From NCBI RefSeq assembly GCF_029626235.1, contig NZ_JARUBO010000005.1:652501-716500 (forward strand): a stretch of 64,000 bases of DNA, given 5' to 3'. The translations under genes and the position numbers were made by a program. This stretch comes from Micromonospora sp. WMMD1120. Lineage in GTDB: Bacteria > Actinomycetota > Actinomycetes > Mycobacteriales > Micromonosporaceae. The notes under the pieces are model-generated. The model saw nothing but the letters and a program-made list of their open reading frames with translations. It was not told the origin of the DNA and did not search any database. Numbering within the stretch: position 1 is the stretch's first letter; each line of letters starts with the position of its first letter. Shown here piece by piece: positions 54,326 to 62,832 of this stretch.

Positions 54326-54532
54326 TCAGGCGGAGACGGGCTCCTCGATGCGCAACCCCCGGGCCCGAACCTCGCCGGCGACCCGGGAGAGCACCGAGTC
54401 GAGGGCGACCAGGGCGGCGGAGAGCTCGCCGAGCTGTTCGTTGAGAGTCTCCTCCGACCACGCCGAGACGTCGACGTCGCCCAGCGCGCTGACAGCGGCC
54501 CCCAGCCGGGCCATCACCTCGTTCGTACTCAT
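54326..54532 (-). CDS. 68-residue helical protein resembling the N-terminus of DUF222/HNH proteins
   Basis: The product (MSTNEVMARLGAAVSALGDV, DVSAWSEETLNEQLGELSAA, LVALDSVLSRVAGEVRARGL) resembles the opening helices of the long DUF222-HNH (13E12-type) proteins common in actinobacteria, but it stops there. It could be a 5' remnant or a stand-alone antitoxin-like helical protein. ATG 54532 has TAGCCT seven bases upstream and no ribosome binding site, fitting leaderless expression. A strong hairpin follows. The downstream region shows no continuation in another frame. Confidence 0.6.
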   Translation of the reverse strand: MSTNEVMARLGAAVSALGDVDVSAWSEETLNEQLGELSAALVALDSVLSRVAGEVRARGLRIEEPVSA

Positions 54533-54582
54533 GTACGAAAGGCTATACCAGACGACGATCCGACACGCCGTAAACACGCAGA

Positions 54583-55974
54583 TCAGACCCGAAGTTGCCG
54601 GTCTGCCGGCCCCCGCTGACCAGCCGCTGCCGCCACCTTGCCGAGCAGCAGCGCCTCGGCGAGACACACCCGGGCGAATTCCCCCAGGTGCAGACTCTCG
54701 TTCGGGCCGTGGGCGCGGGCGTGCGGGTCCTCCACACCGGTCACCAGGATCGCCGCCTCCGGGAACATCTGCTGGAAGGTGGCGATGAACGGGATCGAGC
54801 CGCCGATGCCGATGTCCACCGGGTCGGTGCCGTCCCAGGCGGCCCGGAAGGCCGAGCGGGCAGCGTCGAACATCGGCCCGGACGCGTCGATCACGCACGG
54901 GTCGCCGTCGTGTTCGAGCGTGACGGTCACCCGCGCACCCCACGGCGTGCGCTTCTCCAGGTGCGCGCGCACCGCCGCGTACGCCCGCTTGGGGTCGTCA
55001 CCCGGGGCCAGCCGGATGCTGAGCTTCGCCTTCGCGGCTGGGACCAGGGCGTTGGGCGCCTCGCCGGTGGACGGGGCGTCGATGCCGAGCACCGCCACCG
55101 CCGGCTTGGTCCAGAGCCGGTCGGTGATCCGGCCGGTGCCGATGAAGCCCACGCCCTCGGCGAGCCCCGCCTCGGCCCGGAACCGGTCTTCCGAATAGTC
55201 GACGCTGGCGCCCTCCCGGCCGACCAGCCCGTCCACGGTCACGTCGCCCGCGTCGTCGTGCAGCGTCGCCAGCAGCCGCACCAGCGCGGTGAGCGCGTCC
55301 GGCACGGCACCGCCGAACATGCCGCTGTGCACCGCGTGGTCGAGCGTACGCACCTCGACGAAGCAGTTGACGATGCCGCGCAGGGAGGTGGTCAACGCCG
55401 GTACGCCGACGTCCCAGTTGCTGGAGTCGGCGATCACTATGACGTCCGAGGCGATCTCGTCACGGTGCTCGACCAGCAGCCGCTCCAGCGAGTCCGAGCC
55501 GTACTCCTCCTCGCCCTCGACGAAGAGCACCACGCCGACCGGCAGCGCGTCCCCGTACGCCCGCAGCGCCGCGACGTGCGCCATGATGCCGGCCTTGTCG
55601 TCGGCCGCGCCCCGCGCGTAGAGCCGGCCGTCGCGCTCCACCGGCTCGAACGGGTCGGATTCCCACAGCGACCGGTCGCCGATCGGCTGGACGTCGTGGT
55701 GGGCGTAGAGCAGCACGGTGGGAGCACCGGGCGGGGCGGCCCGACGGCCGATCACCGCCGGCTGGCCGCCGGAGCGCACGATGTCGACGTCCAGGCCGCA
55801 GCCGCGCAGCAACTCCGCGACCGCCTCGGCGGAGCGTTCCACGTGCGAGTGGTCGAAGCCCTCGAAGGCGATGCCGGGAATGCGGACGAGGCGTTCCAGG
55901 TCGGCCCGGACGCCGGGCATCTCCCGCTCGACGGCTGCCCGCACCTGGGACTCGGACATGATCGGTGAGGTCAT
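54583..55974 (-). CDS. M20-family dipeptidase
   Basis: Zinc-dependent dipeptidase of the M20 family (CNDP/PepV-like). 463 residues. Metal ligands in LLYAHHDVQPIGD (His, Asp), ARGAADDKAGI (bridging Asp), VVLFVEGEEEYGSDSLE (catalytic Glu-Glu), IVIADSSNWD and the final His in ARAHGPNESLHLGEF. The lid domain lies between. ATG 55974 is chosen because TACGAT lies exactly seven bases upstream, the leaderless pattern; ATG 55983 adds three residues. The M48 gene ends 21 bp upstream. Confidence 0.94.
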   Translation of the reverse strand: MTSPIMSESQVRAAVEREMPGVRADLERLVRIPGIAFEGFDHSHVERSAEAVAELLRGCGLDVDIVRSGGQPAVIGRRAAPPGAPTVLLYAHHDVQPIGDRSLWESDPFEPVERDGRLYARGAADDKAGIMAHVAALRAYGDALPVGVVLFVEGEEEYGSDSLERLLVEHRDEIASDVIVIADSSNWDVGVPALTTSLRGIVNCFVEVRTLDHAVHSGMFGGAVPDALTALVRLLATLHDDAGDVTVDGLVGREGASVDYSEDRFRAEAGLAEGVGFIGTGRITDRLWTKPAVAVLGIDAPSTGEAPNALVPAAKAKLSIRLAPGDDPKRAYAAVRAHLEKRTPWGARVTVTLEHDGDPCVIDASGPMFDAARSAFRAAWDGTDPVDIGIGGSIPFIATFQQMFPEAAILVTGVEDPHARAHGPNESLHLGEFARVCLAEALLLGKVAAAAGQRGPADRQLRV

Positions 55975-55995
55975 GCCCGGCATCGTATGCCGGCC

Positions 55996-57141
55996 TTACC
56001 GGGCCGTGCCGGCGGAGCCCGTACCCTCGTCGTCTCCCCACGGGGCGGCGCCCGCCCGCGCGCCGGGGCCGGCCCGGCCGGCGCGGCGCGCCCGGCCGGC
56101 GGCCTCGGTGGCGGCGTCCATCCAGGAGCGGGCCCGACCGGCGGTGCCGCCCACCCACTCCCCGACGTCGCTCGCTCCGTCGCCGAGCCGGCGCAGCAAC
56201 CCGACCAGCGGGTCGGTGGACCGGCTGAACTCCTCCCGGTACGACTCGGCGGCCGCCTTGATCTCCTCGGTGACGCTCGTCGAGCCGTCGTCGTCGCGGC
56301 GCGGATAGTCCCCGGCCAGCACCCGCCCGTACGCCCCGGAGTCGATCCACTGGCGCACCTGCGCCGCCCGTGCCACCGGCGTCGGGTGGCTGCTCCAGGC
56401 GGTCATCCGGATCTTGTGCAGGCTGTCGCGCAGGTCTCCCCCGCCGGCGTACTCGGCGGCCTGCTCCAGGAAGGCGGTGGTGTCGACCTGCGACAGGTCA
56501 CCACCACCGGCGAGTTTCATCAGCAGCCGCAGCGCGGCGGCCGGGTCCTGCCCGGCGAGCAGGCCGGCCCGGTCGGCGGACAGCTCCGCCTTGCGCCACC
56601 ACTCCAGCATCGCCGCGATGATCGCCCGCAACGCGAACGCGCCCACCGGCAGCCAGCTCAGGTTGGCCGCCCAGCGGGTGAGGATCATGAGCATCGTCTT
56701 GTAGACCGCGTGCCCGCTGCCCACGTGCCCCAACTCGTGGCCGAGCAGGCACCGCAGCTCGTCCTCGTCGAGTTGCTGCACGCAGGCCGAGTTGAGCACG
56801 ATGAACGGCCGTTCCAGACCGACCGCCTCGGCCCCCAACCAGGGCGACTGGGTCACGTACAGCTCGGGCAGCTCGGCCACGTCCAGCGCCGCCGCGGCCT
56901 CGGTGTAGCGCTGCCACACCGCCGGGTACTGCCGGTGGTCGACCCGGATGCCGGAAGCCAACACCGACAACCGGAAACCCCGCTCGTTCCACATCCCGAA
57001 GAACGCCCGCACCACGTCGTCGAAACCGCGCAGCTCGCGCAACGCGACCAGGGCGCCCCGATCGGCCGGGTGCTCCCAGGCGCGGGAGCTGATGCCGGTG
57101 AGGGTGATCCGACGCCGCGCGGGCGATTCCGTTGCCGACAT
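55996..57141 (-). CDS. M48-family zinc metallopeptidase
   Basis: 381 residues. Zinc motif LLGHELGHVGSGHAVYKTM at ~130, third ligand in WRKAELSADRAGLL. Hydrophobic stretches near residues 155-180 suggest membrane association. GFRLSVLASGIRVDHRQYP and LYVTQSPWLGAEAVGLERPFIVLNSA are usual for the actinobacterial DUF-like M48 group. The C-terminal ~50 residues are Ala/Arg/Gly-rich. Start ATG 57141 follows GGGGGGA. Possibly an envelope quality-control protease, which is inference. Confidence 0.88.
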   Translation of the reverse strand: MSATESPARRRITLTGISSRAWEHPADRGALVALRELRGFDDVVRAFFGMWNERGFRLSVLASGIRVDHRQYPAVWQRYTEAAAALDVAELPELYVTQSPWLGAEAVGLERPFIVLNSACVQQLDEDELRCLLGHELGHVGSGHAVYKTMLMILTRWAANLSWLPVGAFALRAIIAAMLEWWRKAELSADRAGLLAGQDPAAALRLLMKLAGGGDLSQVDTTAFLEQAAEYAGGGDLRDSLHKIRMTAWSSHPTPVARAAQVRQWIDSGAYGRVLAGDYPRRDDDGSTSVTEEIKAAAESYREEFSRSTDPLVGLLRRLGDGASDVGEWVGGTAGRARSWMDAATEAAGRARRAGRAGPGARAGAAPWGDDEGTGSAGTAR

Positions 57142-57241
57142 GGTGAGTCCCCCCGATCGCCGTGGCTCCTCGCATCGTGCCCCAGCCGCTGTCCGGCGTC
57201 CATGCCGCGGCCGCTCGTCCGCTCGGGCGGCGCCGGCCGGG

Positions 57242-57910
57242 TCAGCGAATCCGCACGTAGTAGCGGTCGGCGTCGTGCGGCAGAGCCGGCGCGCCGTCGA
57301 CCAACAGGTCGGCGTGTGCGCGGGTGTCGTCGGCGGCGAAGTGCGCCCGCTCCCCGTCGTGCCACCGCCGCAGGTCGGGCAGGATCTCCGGCCCGTCCCG
57401 GGCCACCGCGCGGGCGAGCCGCAGCGACGCGGGCGCGGTGACGAACACGGCAAGGGTCAGTTCCGGCCGCACGACCGCCCGGGCGGCGCTCACCCCCTCC
57501 ACCACCAGCACCGGCGCGACCGGCACCGGAATCACACGCGGCAGGAAGCGCCCGCGCACCCAGCTGTACCGCCGGTACCCACCCGGTTCGCCGTCGCGCA
57601 ACGGCGCGAGCACCCCGTCGTCGAGCCGGGGCCAGAAGGTGACCTGGTCGTCCCAACCGTCGAGCAGGTCGTCGGTGTGCACCACCGGCGGTCGCCCGCC
57701 AGGCAGCGCCGCCAGGGCATCCGCGAGCCGCGCGGCGAACCGGCTCTTGCCCGCGCCACTCGGCCCGTCGACGGCCACCAGCCGGGTCCGCCCCAACCGC
57801 GCCGGGCCCTCGAGCACCCGACGTGCCAGTTCGGCGTACGCCTCGACGACCGCCACGGGCGACCCACCAGTCCGACGGTCGGACAACTCCGGAACCTCCT
57901 CCCGACGCAT
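57242..57910 (-). CDS. Uridine kinase-like P-loop kinase
   Basis: About 222 residues. Walker A AVDGPSGAGKSRFAARLA, then VVHTDDLLDGWDD, the phosphate-binding and substrate segment (SWVRGRFLPRVIPV), VLVVEGVSAARA, and YYVR at the end. The family (uridine kinase/phosphoribulokinase-like) phosphorylates a nucleoside or a sugar. Start is uncertain: ATG 57910 has weak upstream sequence, whereas TTG 57886 is preceded by GGAGGAGG with an 8-base spacer. Confidence 0.82.
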   Translation of the reverse strand: MRREEVPELSDRRTGGSPVAVVEAYAELARRVLEGPARLGRTRLVAVDGPSGAGKSRFAARLADALAALPGGRPPVVHTDDLLDGWDDQVTFWPRLDDGVLAPLRDGEPGGYRRYSWVRGRFLPRVIPVPVAPVLVVEGVSAARAVVRPELTLAVFVTAPASLRLARAVARDGPEILPDLRRWHDGERAHFAADDTRAHADLLVDGAPALPHDADRYYVRIR

Positions 57911-58242
57911 CACCACACACGTCCCCACCGGCTCGCGAGCCCGCCGGCGGCCATGATCGTGCTCGATCGCGGATGGAGTGGTACCCCGATGACCCGGATG
58001 CCACTGCTTCCACGATGTTGCGCGATCTTGTGGCTGCGGGTCCACCGAAACCGCCACCGCGGAAACGTCAGTGGATCACCTCAGCTCGGGCCGTCGCCGC
58101 GCACCGGTGACCCGTCCGGCTGACCATCCTGCTCGGGCGCTGTCACGTCCGGGGGAATTGGGGTGGCGACGGGTGACGGGCATCCCGTTCGCCGCCGGCG
58201 CTGCCACCGAATCGGCATGATCGGGTGGTGCTCCGAGACGTG
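57911..58242. other. 332 bp divergent intergenic region
   Basis: Separates the uridine kinase gene from the rhodanese gene and must hold both promoters. I see no strong repeat or RNA. It contains GATGTTGCGCGATCTTGTGG near 58013-58032, which is partly like one end of the 68 bp repeats, and a possible small gene at 57973 (listed separately). Confidence 0.5.
57973..58110 (+). CDS. Possible small protein, 45 aa
   Basis: An open frame from ATG 57973 encodes MEWYPDDPDATASTMLRDLV, then AAGPPKPPPRKRQWITSARA. The order of acidic head, proline-basic linker and tail looks non-random, but third-codon G/C is lower than in the neighbours and no clear ribosome binding site exists. It may be a true small gene, a horizontally acquired fragment or chance. 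Confidence 0.28.
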   Translation: MEWYPDDPDATASTMLRDLVAAGPPKPPPRKRQWITSARAVAAHR

Positions 58243-58644
58243 ATGAGCCCCGGCATAGACGCCCTGCTCGAACAGGCCCGCGCCGGGCTGCACCGACTGA
58301 CTCCGCAACAGACCGTCGAGGCGGTCCGAGGCGGTGCGCTGCTGGTCGACACCCGTACCGATCAGCAACGCCGCGAACAGGGCGACCTGCCGGGCGCGGT
58401 CGTCATCGACCGGACCGTGTTGGAGTGGCGGCTCGATCCGGCCAGCGCCTGGCGGATCCCGGAGGCCACCGGCTACGACCGGGAGATCGTGCTGGTGTGT
58501 CGGCAGGGCTACAGCTCCAGCCTCGCCGCCGCCAGCCTGCAGACCCTGGGACTGCGCCGGGCAACCGACATGATCGGCGGCGTCGACGCCTGGCTCGCGG
58601 CCGGCCTCCCGACGACCGACCGCCCCGCCGACATCCGCCCCTGA
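58243..58644 (+). CDS. Rhodanese-like domain protein
   Basis: 133-residue single rhodanese domain for sulfur transfer or phosphatase-like use. VRGGALLVDTRTDQQRREQGDLPGAVVIDRTVLEWRLDP, and the active-site loop IVLVCRQGYSSSLAAASLQTLGLRRATDMIGGVDAW with Cys in CRQGYS. ATG 58243 is chosen by the usual family start (MSPGIDALLEQARAGL); GTG 58225 is possible. A tandem repeat follows its stop. Confidence 0.88.
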   Translation: MSPGIDALLEQARAGLHRLTPQQTVEAVRGGALLVDTRTDQQRREQGDLPGAVVIDRTVLEWRLDPASAWRIPEATGYDREIVLVCRQGYSSSLAAASLQTLGLRRATDMIGGVDAWLAAGLPTTDRPADIRP

Positions 58645-58659
58645 CCAGATCCGCCCCTA

Positions 58660-58783
58660 CTCGGACCGCCCTGATCAGGCCCGCCTCGGCTCGGACCCGC
58701 CCCTGATCAGGCCCGCCCCAGCTCGGACCGCCCTGATCAGGCCCGCCTCGGCTCGGACCCGCCCCTGATCAGGCCCGCCTTAG
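58660..58783. repeat. Tandem repeat: two 62 bp units, each of 30 + 32 bp half-units with TGATCA palindromes
   Basis: Units at 58660-58721 and 58722-58783 differ only at two bases near the end. Each has a 30 bp and a 32 bp version of CTCGGACC(C)GCCC(C)TGATCAGGCCCGCC. Partial copies flank the array (58641 onward and 58784-58800). Every half-unit carries the palindrome CCTGATCAGG. It lies between the convergent rhodanese and cobQ genes. Confidence 0.9.
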
Positions 58784-58875
58784 CTCGGACCCGCCCCGGC
58801 TTTGACCCGCCCTTCCGTCCGGCGGTCTGACCCGGGACCGTGCTTCCCCCGCCCGTCGGGTGAGCGCCGAGTCGG

Positions 58876-60417
58876 TCAGGTTTGTGGTGCGCCGGGCGGG
58901 ATGAAGGGCAGGTCCGGTGGTGGACCGAAGTCGATCAGGTGCCACAACGCGTCGGTGTCGAGGTGTTCCTCGACCAGGTCACCGAGTAGGTCGAGGGATC
59001 GTTCCCGGGCGGCGGCGAAGCTGGTGGACGGCGCGACCCGGAACCCACTGCGGCCGGCCAGGCGGGCCGCCTCGGTCAGGAACCAGCGGCGGAACTCGTC
59101 GGACTCGAACGCCCCGTGCCAGTGCGTGCCGTGCACCACGCCGAGCACAGCACCCTCGCCGACCCCGTCGTCGCCGGTCAGCAGCGGTGTCAGACCGGGA
59201 TCGGTGTGGGAGACGTACCCGTGGTGGATCTCGTAACCCCGCACCGGAAGGCCACCGTGCCCGGTGCCCACCGACTGCCGGACGGTCTTGCGCGGATCGA
59301 AGGTGATCTCGATGGGCAGCAGGCCGAGCCCGGGCACGCTGCCCCGTCGGCTCTCCACCGGGTCGTGGATGGCGCGACCGAGCATCTGGAAACCGCCGCA
59401 GAGCCCCAGCAGCGGCTTGCCGGCCGCCACGTGGGTGCCGACCGCGTCGGCGAGGCCGGTCTCGCGCAGCCAGGCGAGGTCGGCGACGGTCGACTTGGAA
59501 CCGGGTAGGACGACCAGGTCGGCGGCGGCCACCTCGGCGGGCTCGATGGTGAGGCGTACCCGGACGCCCGGCTCGGTGGCGAGCGCCTCGACGTCGGTGG
59601 CGTTGCTGATCCGGGGTAGCCGGACGACTGCCACGTCCAGCCATTCGGTGCCAGCCGGGGCTGCGGGCCTACCGAGCACCCGGCCGTAGGCCAACGAGTC
59701 CTCCGCGTCGAGCCACAGGTCCAGCGCCCAGGGCAGCACCCCGTACGTGGGGCGGCCGGTCACCTGCCGCAGCATGTCCAGACCCGGCTGGAGCAGCCCG
59801 AGGTCGCCCCGGAACTTGTTGATGACGAAACCGGCGACCAGCGCCTGGTCGGCCGGGTCGAGCAGGGCAACGGTGCCGAACATCGAGGCGAAGACGCCGC
59901 CCCGGTCGATGTCACCGACGACGATGGTGGGCAGGTTCGCGTGCCGGGCCAGCCCCATGTTGACGTAGTCGCCGGCCCGCAGGTTGATCTCGGCCGGGCT
60001 GCCGGCGCCCTCACAGATCACCACGTCGTACGTCGCGCGCAGCTCGGCCAACGCCGCGTACGCCGTCTCGGCGAGCCGGGGCCGCAACTGCCGGAAGGTG
60101 CCGGCGGTGATGGTGTCCACCGCCTCGCCCAGCAGCACCACCTGACTGGCCAGGTCGCTGCCCGGCTTGAGCAGCACCGGGTTGAACCGCAGGTCGGGGG
60201 CGAGCCCGCAGGCTGCGGCCTGCATGGCCTGGGCTCGCCCGATCTCGCCGCCGCGCCCGTCCGACCCGACCACCACCGCCGAGTTGTTCGACATGTTCTG
60301 CGCCTTGTACGGCGCCACGCTGACGCCCTGCCGGTGCAGCCAGCGGCAGATGCCGGCGGTCAGCACGCTCTTGCCCGCGTCGGAGGTCGTCCCGGCGACC
60401 AGCAGCCCACCACTCAT
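58876..60417 (-). CDS. cobQ: Cobyric acid synthase
   Basis: Amidates four side chains (b, d, e, g) of adenosylcobyrinate diamide, with glutamine and ATP. 513 residues. The P-loop-like [15 protein letters not shown] opens it, then [47 protein letters not shown]. The amidotransferase domain has the catalytic Cys in [12 protein letters not shown] and the His in GTHWHGAFE. Unlike the cobB-like gene at 50171, all key residues are present. Overlaps cobD by ATGA. Confidence 0.95.
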   Translation of the reverse strand: MSGGLLVAGTTSDAGKSVLTAGICRWLHRQGVSVAPYKAQNMSNNSAVVVGSDGRGGEIGRAQAMQAAACGLAPDLRFNPVLLKPGSDLASQVVLLGEAVDTITAGTFRQLRPRLAETAYAALAELRATYDVVICEGAGSPAEINLRAGDYVNMGLARHANLPTIVVGDIDRGGVFASMFGTVALLDPADQALVAGFVINKFRGDLGLLQPGLDMLRQVTGRPTYGVLPWALDLWLDAEDSLAYGRVLGRPAAPAGTEWLDVAVVRLPRISNATDVEALATEPGVRVRLTIEPAEVAAADLVVLPGSKSTVADLAWLRETGLADAVGTHVAAGKPLLGLCGGFQMLGRAIHDPVESRRGSVPGLGLLPIEITFDPRKTVRQSVGTGHGGLPVRGYEIHHGYVSHTDPGLTPLLTGDDGVGEGAVLGVVHGTHWHGAFESDEFRRWFLTEAARLAGRSGFRVAPSTSFAAARERSLDLLGDLVEEHLDTDALWHLIDFGPPPDLPFIPPGAPQT

Positions 60418-61580
60418 CGCCGGGTCCCCCGGTCGATCGCTGCGGTGGCGGCTCCACCCCGGTCGACCAGCCCGCGCCGACCGACAAGCCCTCCCCGCGT
60501 GACCAGCCCACGTCGACCGACAAGCCCTCCCCGCGTGACCAGCCCACGATCTTCGACCAGCCCGCCCCGCGTGACCAGCCCGCGCCGGCTGGCGGCCAGA
60601 CCCCGCCGCCCCAGCGCGCCGAGCAGGCGGCCGACAGTCACCGGATAGGCGGCGGCCAACCCGACCGCGGCCAACCCGACCGCGCCGGAGATGCGCGCTG
60701 CCCGGCGCAGGTGTCGCGCCTCCGGACGGGGACCGTCGCCGAGGAACGGGCGCACCTCGGAGCGCCCGAAGTAGACGTTCCGACCGCCGAGACGCACACC
60801 CAGCGCTCCGGCCATCGCCGCCTCGCACTGGCCGGCGTTGGGGCTCGGGTGGTCGTTGCGGTCGCGCCGCCACACCCGCCAGGCCCGTTGCCGATCGCCG
60901 TGCGCGACCGGCGCGACGGCGATGGTGAGCAGCCCGGTCAGCCGCGACGGCACCAGGTTGAGCACGTCGTCGAGTCGGGCGGCCGGGGTGCCGAACCGCG
61001 CGTAACGTGCCGACCGGTGCCCGACCATCGCGTCGAGGGTGTTCGCCGCGCGGTAGCCCAGCAACCCCGGCAGCCCGGCGACCGCTCCCCAGACCAGAGG
61101 GGCGACGACCGCGTCGGAGGTGTTCTCCGCCACCGACTCGACAGTGGCGCGGGCCAGTTCCGACTCGCCGAGCGTCGACGGGTCCCGTCCGCAGAGGTGT
61201 CCGAGGCGTCGCCGGGCGGCGGGTAGATCGCCGTCGCGCAACGTCCGACCCATGACCGTCGCCTCGTTCCGGAGCGTACGACCGCCCAGGACCGTCCACG
61301 TGCCGGCGGCCACGAGCACCGCCCGGGTCACCGGTCGGTGTCGGGTGGCCACCGCGGCGACCGCCCCGAGCAGCACCGGCCCGCTGACCGCCAGCGCGGT
61401 GAACGCGGTGCCCGCCGCTCGGTCCGGTCGGTAGAGGCGGCGCTCCAGTGCCCCCGCGGCCCGCCCGAAGCCGGCCACCGGGTGCCATCGGCGTGGGTCA
61501 CCGAGCAGCCTGTCCAGCGCGTACCCGGCCAGCAGCCCCACCGCGTTCGCCACCGGCGCTGTCCGTCGCACCCGCACCAC
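60414..61580 (-). CDS. cobD: Adenosylcobinamide-phosphate synthase CobD/CbiB with repetitive C-terminal tail
   Basis: Membrane enzyme that attaches (R)-1-amino-2-propanol phosphate to cobyric acid. 388 residues, longer than the ~310-330 usual. Core: [90 protein letters not shown], with several membrane helices. The last ~60 residues are repeats of [12 protein letters not shown] and variants, encoded by 36 bp DNA repeats (60465-60590). First gene of the cobD-cobQ pair. Confidence 0.93.
   Translation of the reverse strand: MVRVRRTAPVANAVGLLAGYALDRLLGDPRRWHPVAGFGRAAGALERRLYRPDRAAGTAFTALAVSGPVLLGAVAAVATRHRPVTRAVLVAAGTWTVLGGRTLRNEATVMGRTLRDGDLPAARRRLGHLCGRDPSTLGESELARATVESVAENTSDAVVAPLVWGAVAGLPGLLGYRAANTLDAMVGHRSARYARFGTPAARLDDVLNLVPSRLTGLLTIAVAPVAHGDRQRAWRVWRRDRNDHPSPNAGQCEAAMAGALGVRLGGRNVYFGRSEVRPFLGDGPRPEARHLRRAARISGAVGLAAVGLAAAYPVTVGRLLGALGRRGLAASRRGLVTRGGLVEDRGLVTRGGLVGRRGLVTRGGLVGRRGLVDRGGAATAAIDRGTRR
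60465..60590 (-). repeat. In-frame 36/18 bp tandem repeats in the 3' end of cobD
   Basis: GACCAGCCC recurs at 60465, 60501, 60537, 60555 and 60573: two full 36 bp periods followed by 18 bp half-periods. All periods are multiples of three, so the frame is kept. The encoded units are [12 protein letters not shown] and close variants. Confidence 0.9.
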
Positions 61581-61783
61581 CTCCGGCCGGCCAGCCTAGA
61601 CGAGCAACCCGTGAGCCGACCGGGCCCACGATGATTCCTGAATATCCTGATGGCGCTCGATGAACAGTCCGGGCGCCGCCGCCGCCGGGGTGACGACGCC
61701 GGTCGCGTCGCCACCCCGCCCCCGTCGTGCCGGGCCGGTGCCGAACCGGAGGCCGAACCCGGTCCCTCCTGCCCAGCCACGCG

Positions 61784-62524
61784 TCAGGCCGGTTGCGGAA
61801 CCCGGCCCCGAGCACGCCGCCCCCGACCGGGCCGTGCCGACTCCGGCTGCCCCTCGTCCGGCACCGGACCCAGCTCGTCGTCCACGGCGGCGTCGGTGTC
61901 GCCGTCGCTCGTCCCGGCCGGCGCGGCCGACTCGTCGTCGAGATCCACGAGGTTGAAGTCGCTGGCGGCCGAGAGGTCGTCGTCACCGTCGCCGAACGGG
62001 CTCACGCGCAGCTCGGTGTAGTCCGGTAGCTCGAAGTCGTCGTCCAGCGGGCGGTCGTCGGGCACCACGGGCGCCTGCTCGGCAGGCACCGCCTCGGTGG
62101 GCTCGCCGTGCACCCGACTCTCGGTCTCCTCGTCCTCCACGGTGCTTGTCGTCATGCTCGGCCGGTTGCGCAGGAACCGCGCCCGACCACGGGACAGGTC
62201 GTGGCCGACGGCCACCGCCTCCAGCTCGTAGATGGTGCGGTGGGTGCCCGAGTCGTCGACCCAGTCGCGGGTGTAGAGCCGGCCACAGACGACCACCGGG
62301 TCGCCGACCATGACGGAGGCCGCCACCCCCTCGGCGAGCTTGCGCCAACAGTTGACGCGGACACGCAGCGAGTTGCCGTCGACCCACCGGCCACTGTCCC
62401 GGTCGAGTCGGCGGGCCGTCGAGGCCACCTTGAAGTTGGCCACCAGGGTGTTGCTCTGGGCGGTACGCCGCCACTGGGGCGCGGTCAAGACGTTGCCGAT
62501 GATGGTGAGATGAGTGTCGAACAT
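61784..62524 (-). CDS. Single-stranded DNA-binding protein, second-type paralogue
   Basis: 246 residues. N-terminal OB-fold (MFDTHLTIIGNVLTAPQWRR, TLVANFKVASTARRLDRDSGRW, SLRVRVNCWRKLAEGVAASVMVGDPVVVCGRL, TRDWVDDSGTHRTIYELEAVAVGHDL). A long acidic tail of ~120 residues rich in Asp and Glu ends with basic residues and lacks the canonical DDIPF tip. It is probably a secondary SSB (SsbB-type) rather than the replicative protein. ATG 62524 follows GGAGGGG closely. 203 bp (61581-61783) after it up to cobD contain no clear feature. Confidence 0.85.
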   Translation of the reverse strand: MFDTHLTIIGNVLTAPQWRRTAQSNTLVANFKVASTARRLDRDSGRWVDGNSLRVRVNCWRKLAEGVAASVMVGDPVVVCGRLYTRDWVDDSGTHRTIYELEAVAVGHDLSRGRARFLRNRPSMTTSTVEDEETESRVHGEPTEAVPAEQAPVVPDDRPLDDDFELPDYTELRVSPFGDGDDDLSAASDFNLVDLDDESAAPAGTSDGDTDAAVDDELGPVPDEGQPESARPGRGRRARGRVPQPA

Positions 62525-62781
62525 AGCCCCTCCGGGAAGATGGGAACCTGCCAGCGCGAGTCGACTCGGCATCGAGCCTGGGCGCTGCGGACGATCGACA
62601 CCAGCCACCGCCCCCGCCCTGTGGACGACGGGTCCACCTGTGGAAAACGCCCTGATCACGCCCGGATGTGGTAGGCGCGACCCACGCGAGCCGACGCCGA
62701 CGGTTTCCCGGCCCCGCCGGACTGGGTAAGGACTTGATCAACGCACCACCGACAGCTCCACGTCGACGAGAGGTCAGCGCC
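62525..62781. other. Divergent promoter region of ssb-like and HPF genes
   Basis: Contains CTGTGGACGACGGGTCCACCTG: the inverted repeat GTGGAC (62621-62626) / GTCCAC (62632-62637), followed directly by CTGTGGAAAA. These resemble DnaA-box-like TGTGGA sequences but none matches exactly. A TTGATCAACG element lies at about 62733. No RNA gene is evident. Confidence 0.4.
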
Positions 62782-62832
62782 ATGATGATCACTACCTTCG
62801 GCTCCGCGAACGCTTCCGGGGCGCGGCGATGA
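62782..62832 (+). CDS. 16-codon leader ORF overlapping the HPF start
   Basis: ATG 62782 is preceded by GAGAGG at normal spacing and encodes MMITTFGSANASGARR, ending at a TGA that overlaps the HPF start codon as ATGA. The HPF gene itself has only a poor ribosome binding site, so translation of this short ORF probably delivers ribosomes to it. It could be a regulatory leader peptide. Confidence 0.5.
   Translation: MMITTFGSANASGARR

Noticed and set aside
58660..58783. Direct repeats considered as a CRISPR array
   Set aside because: Units are contiguous without unique spacers, and no cas genes are nearby. It is a tandem repeat.
60465..60590. Second set of short direct repeats considered as CRISPR
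   Set aside because: They are in frame inside cobD, contiguous and encode a repeated peptide.
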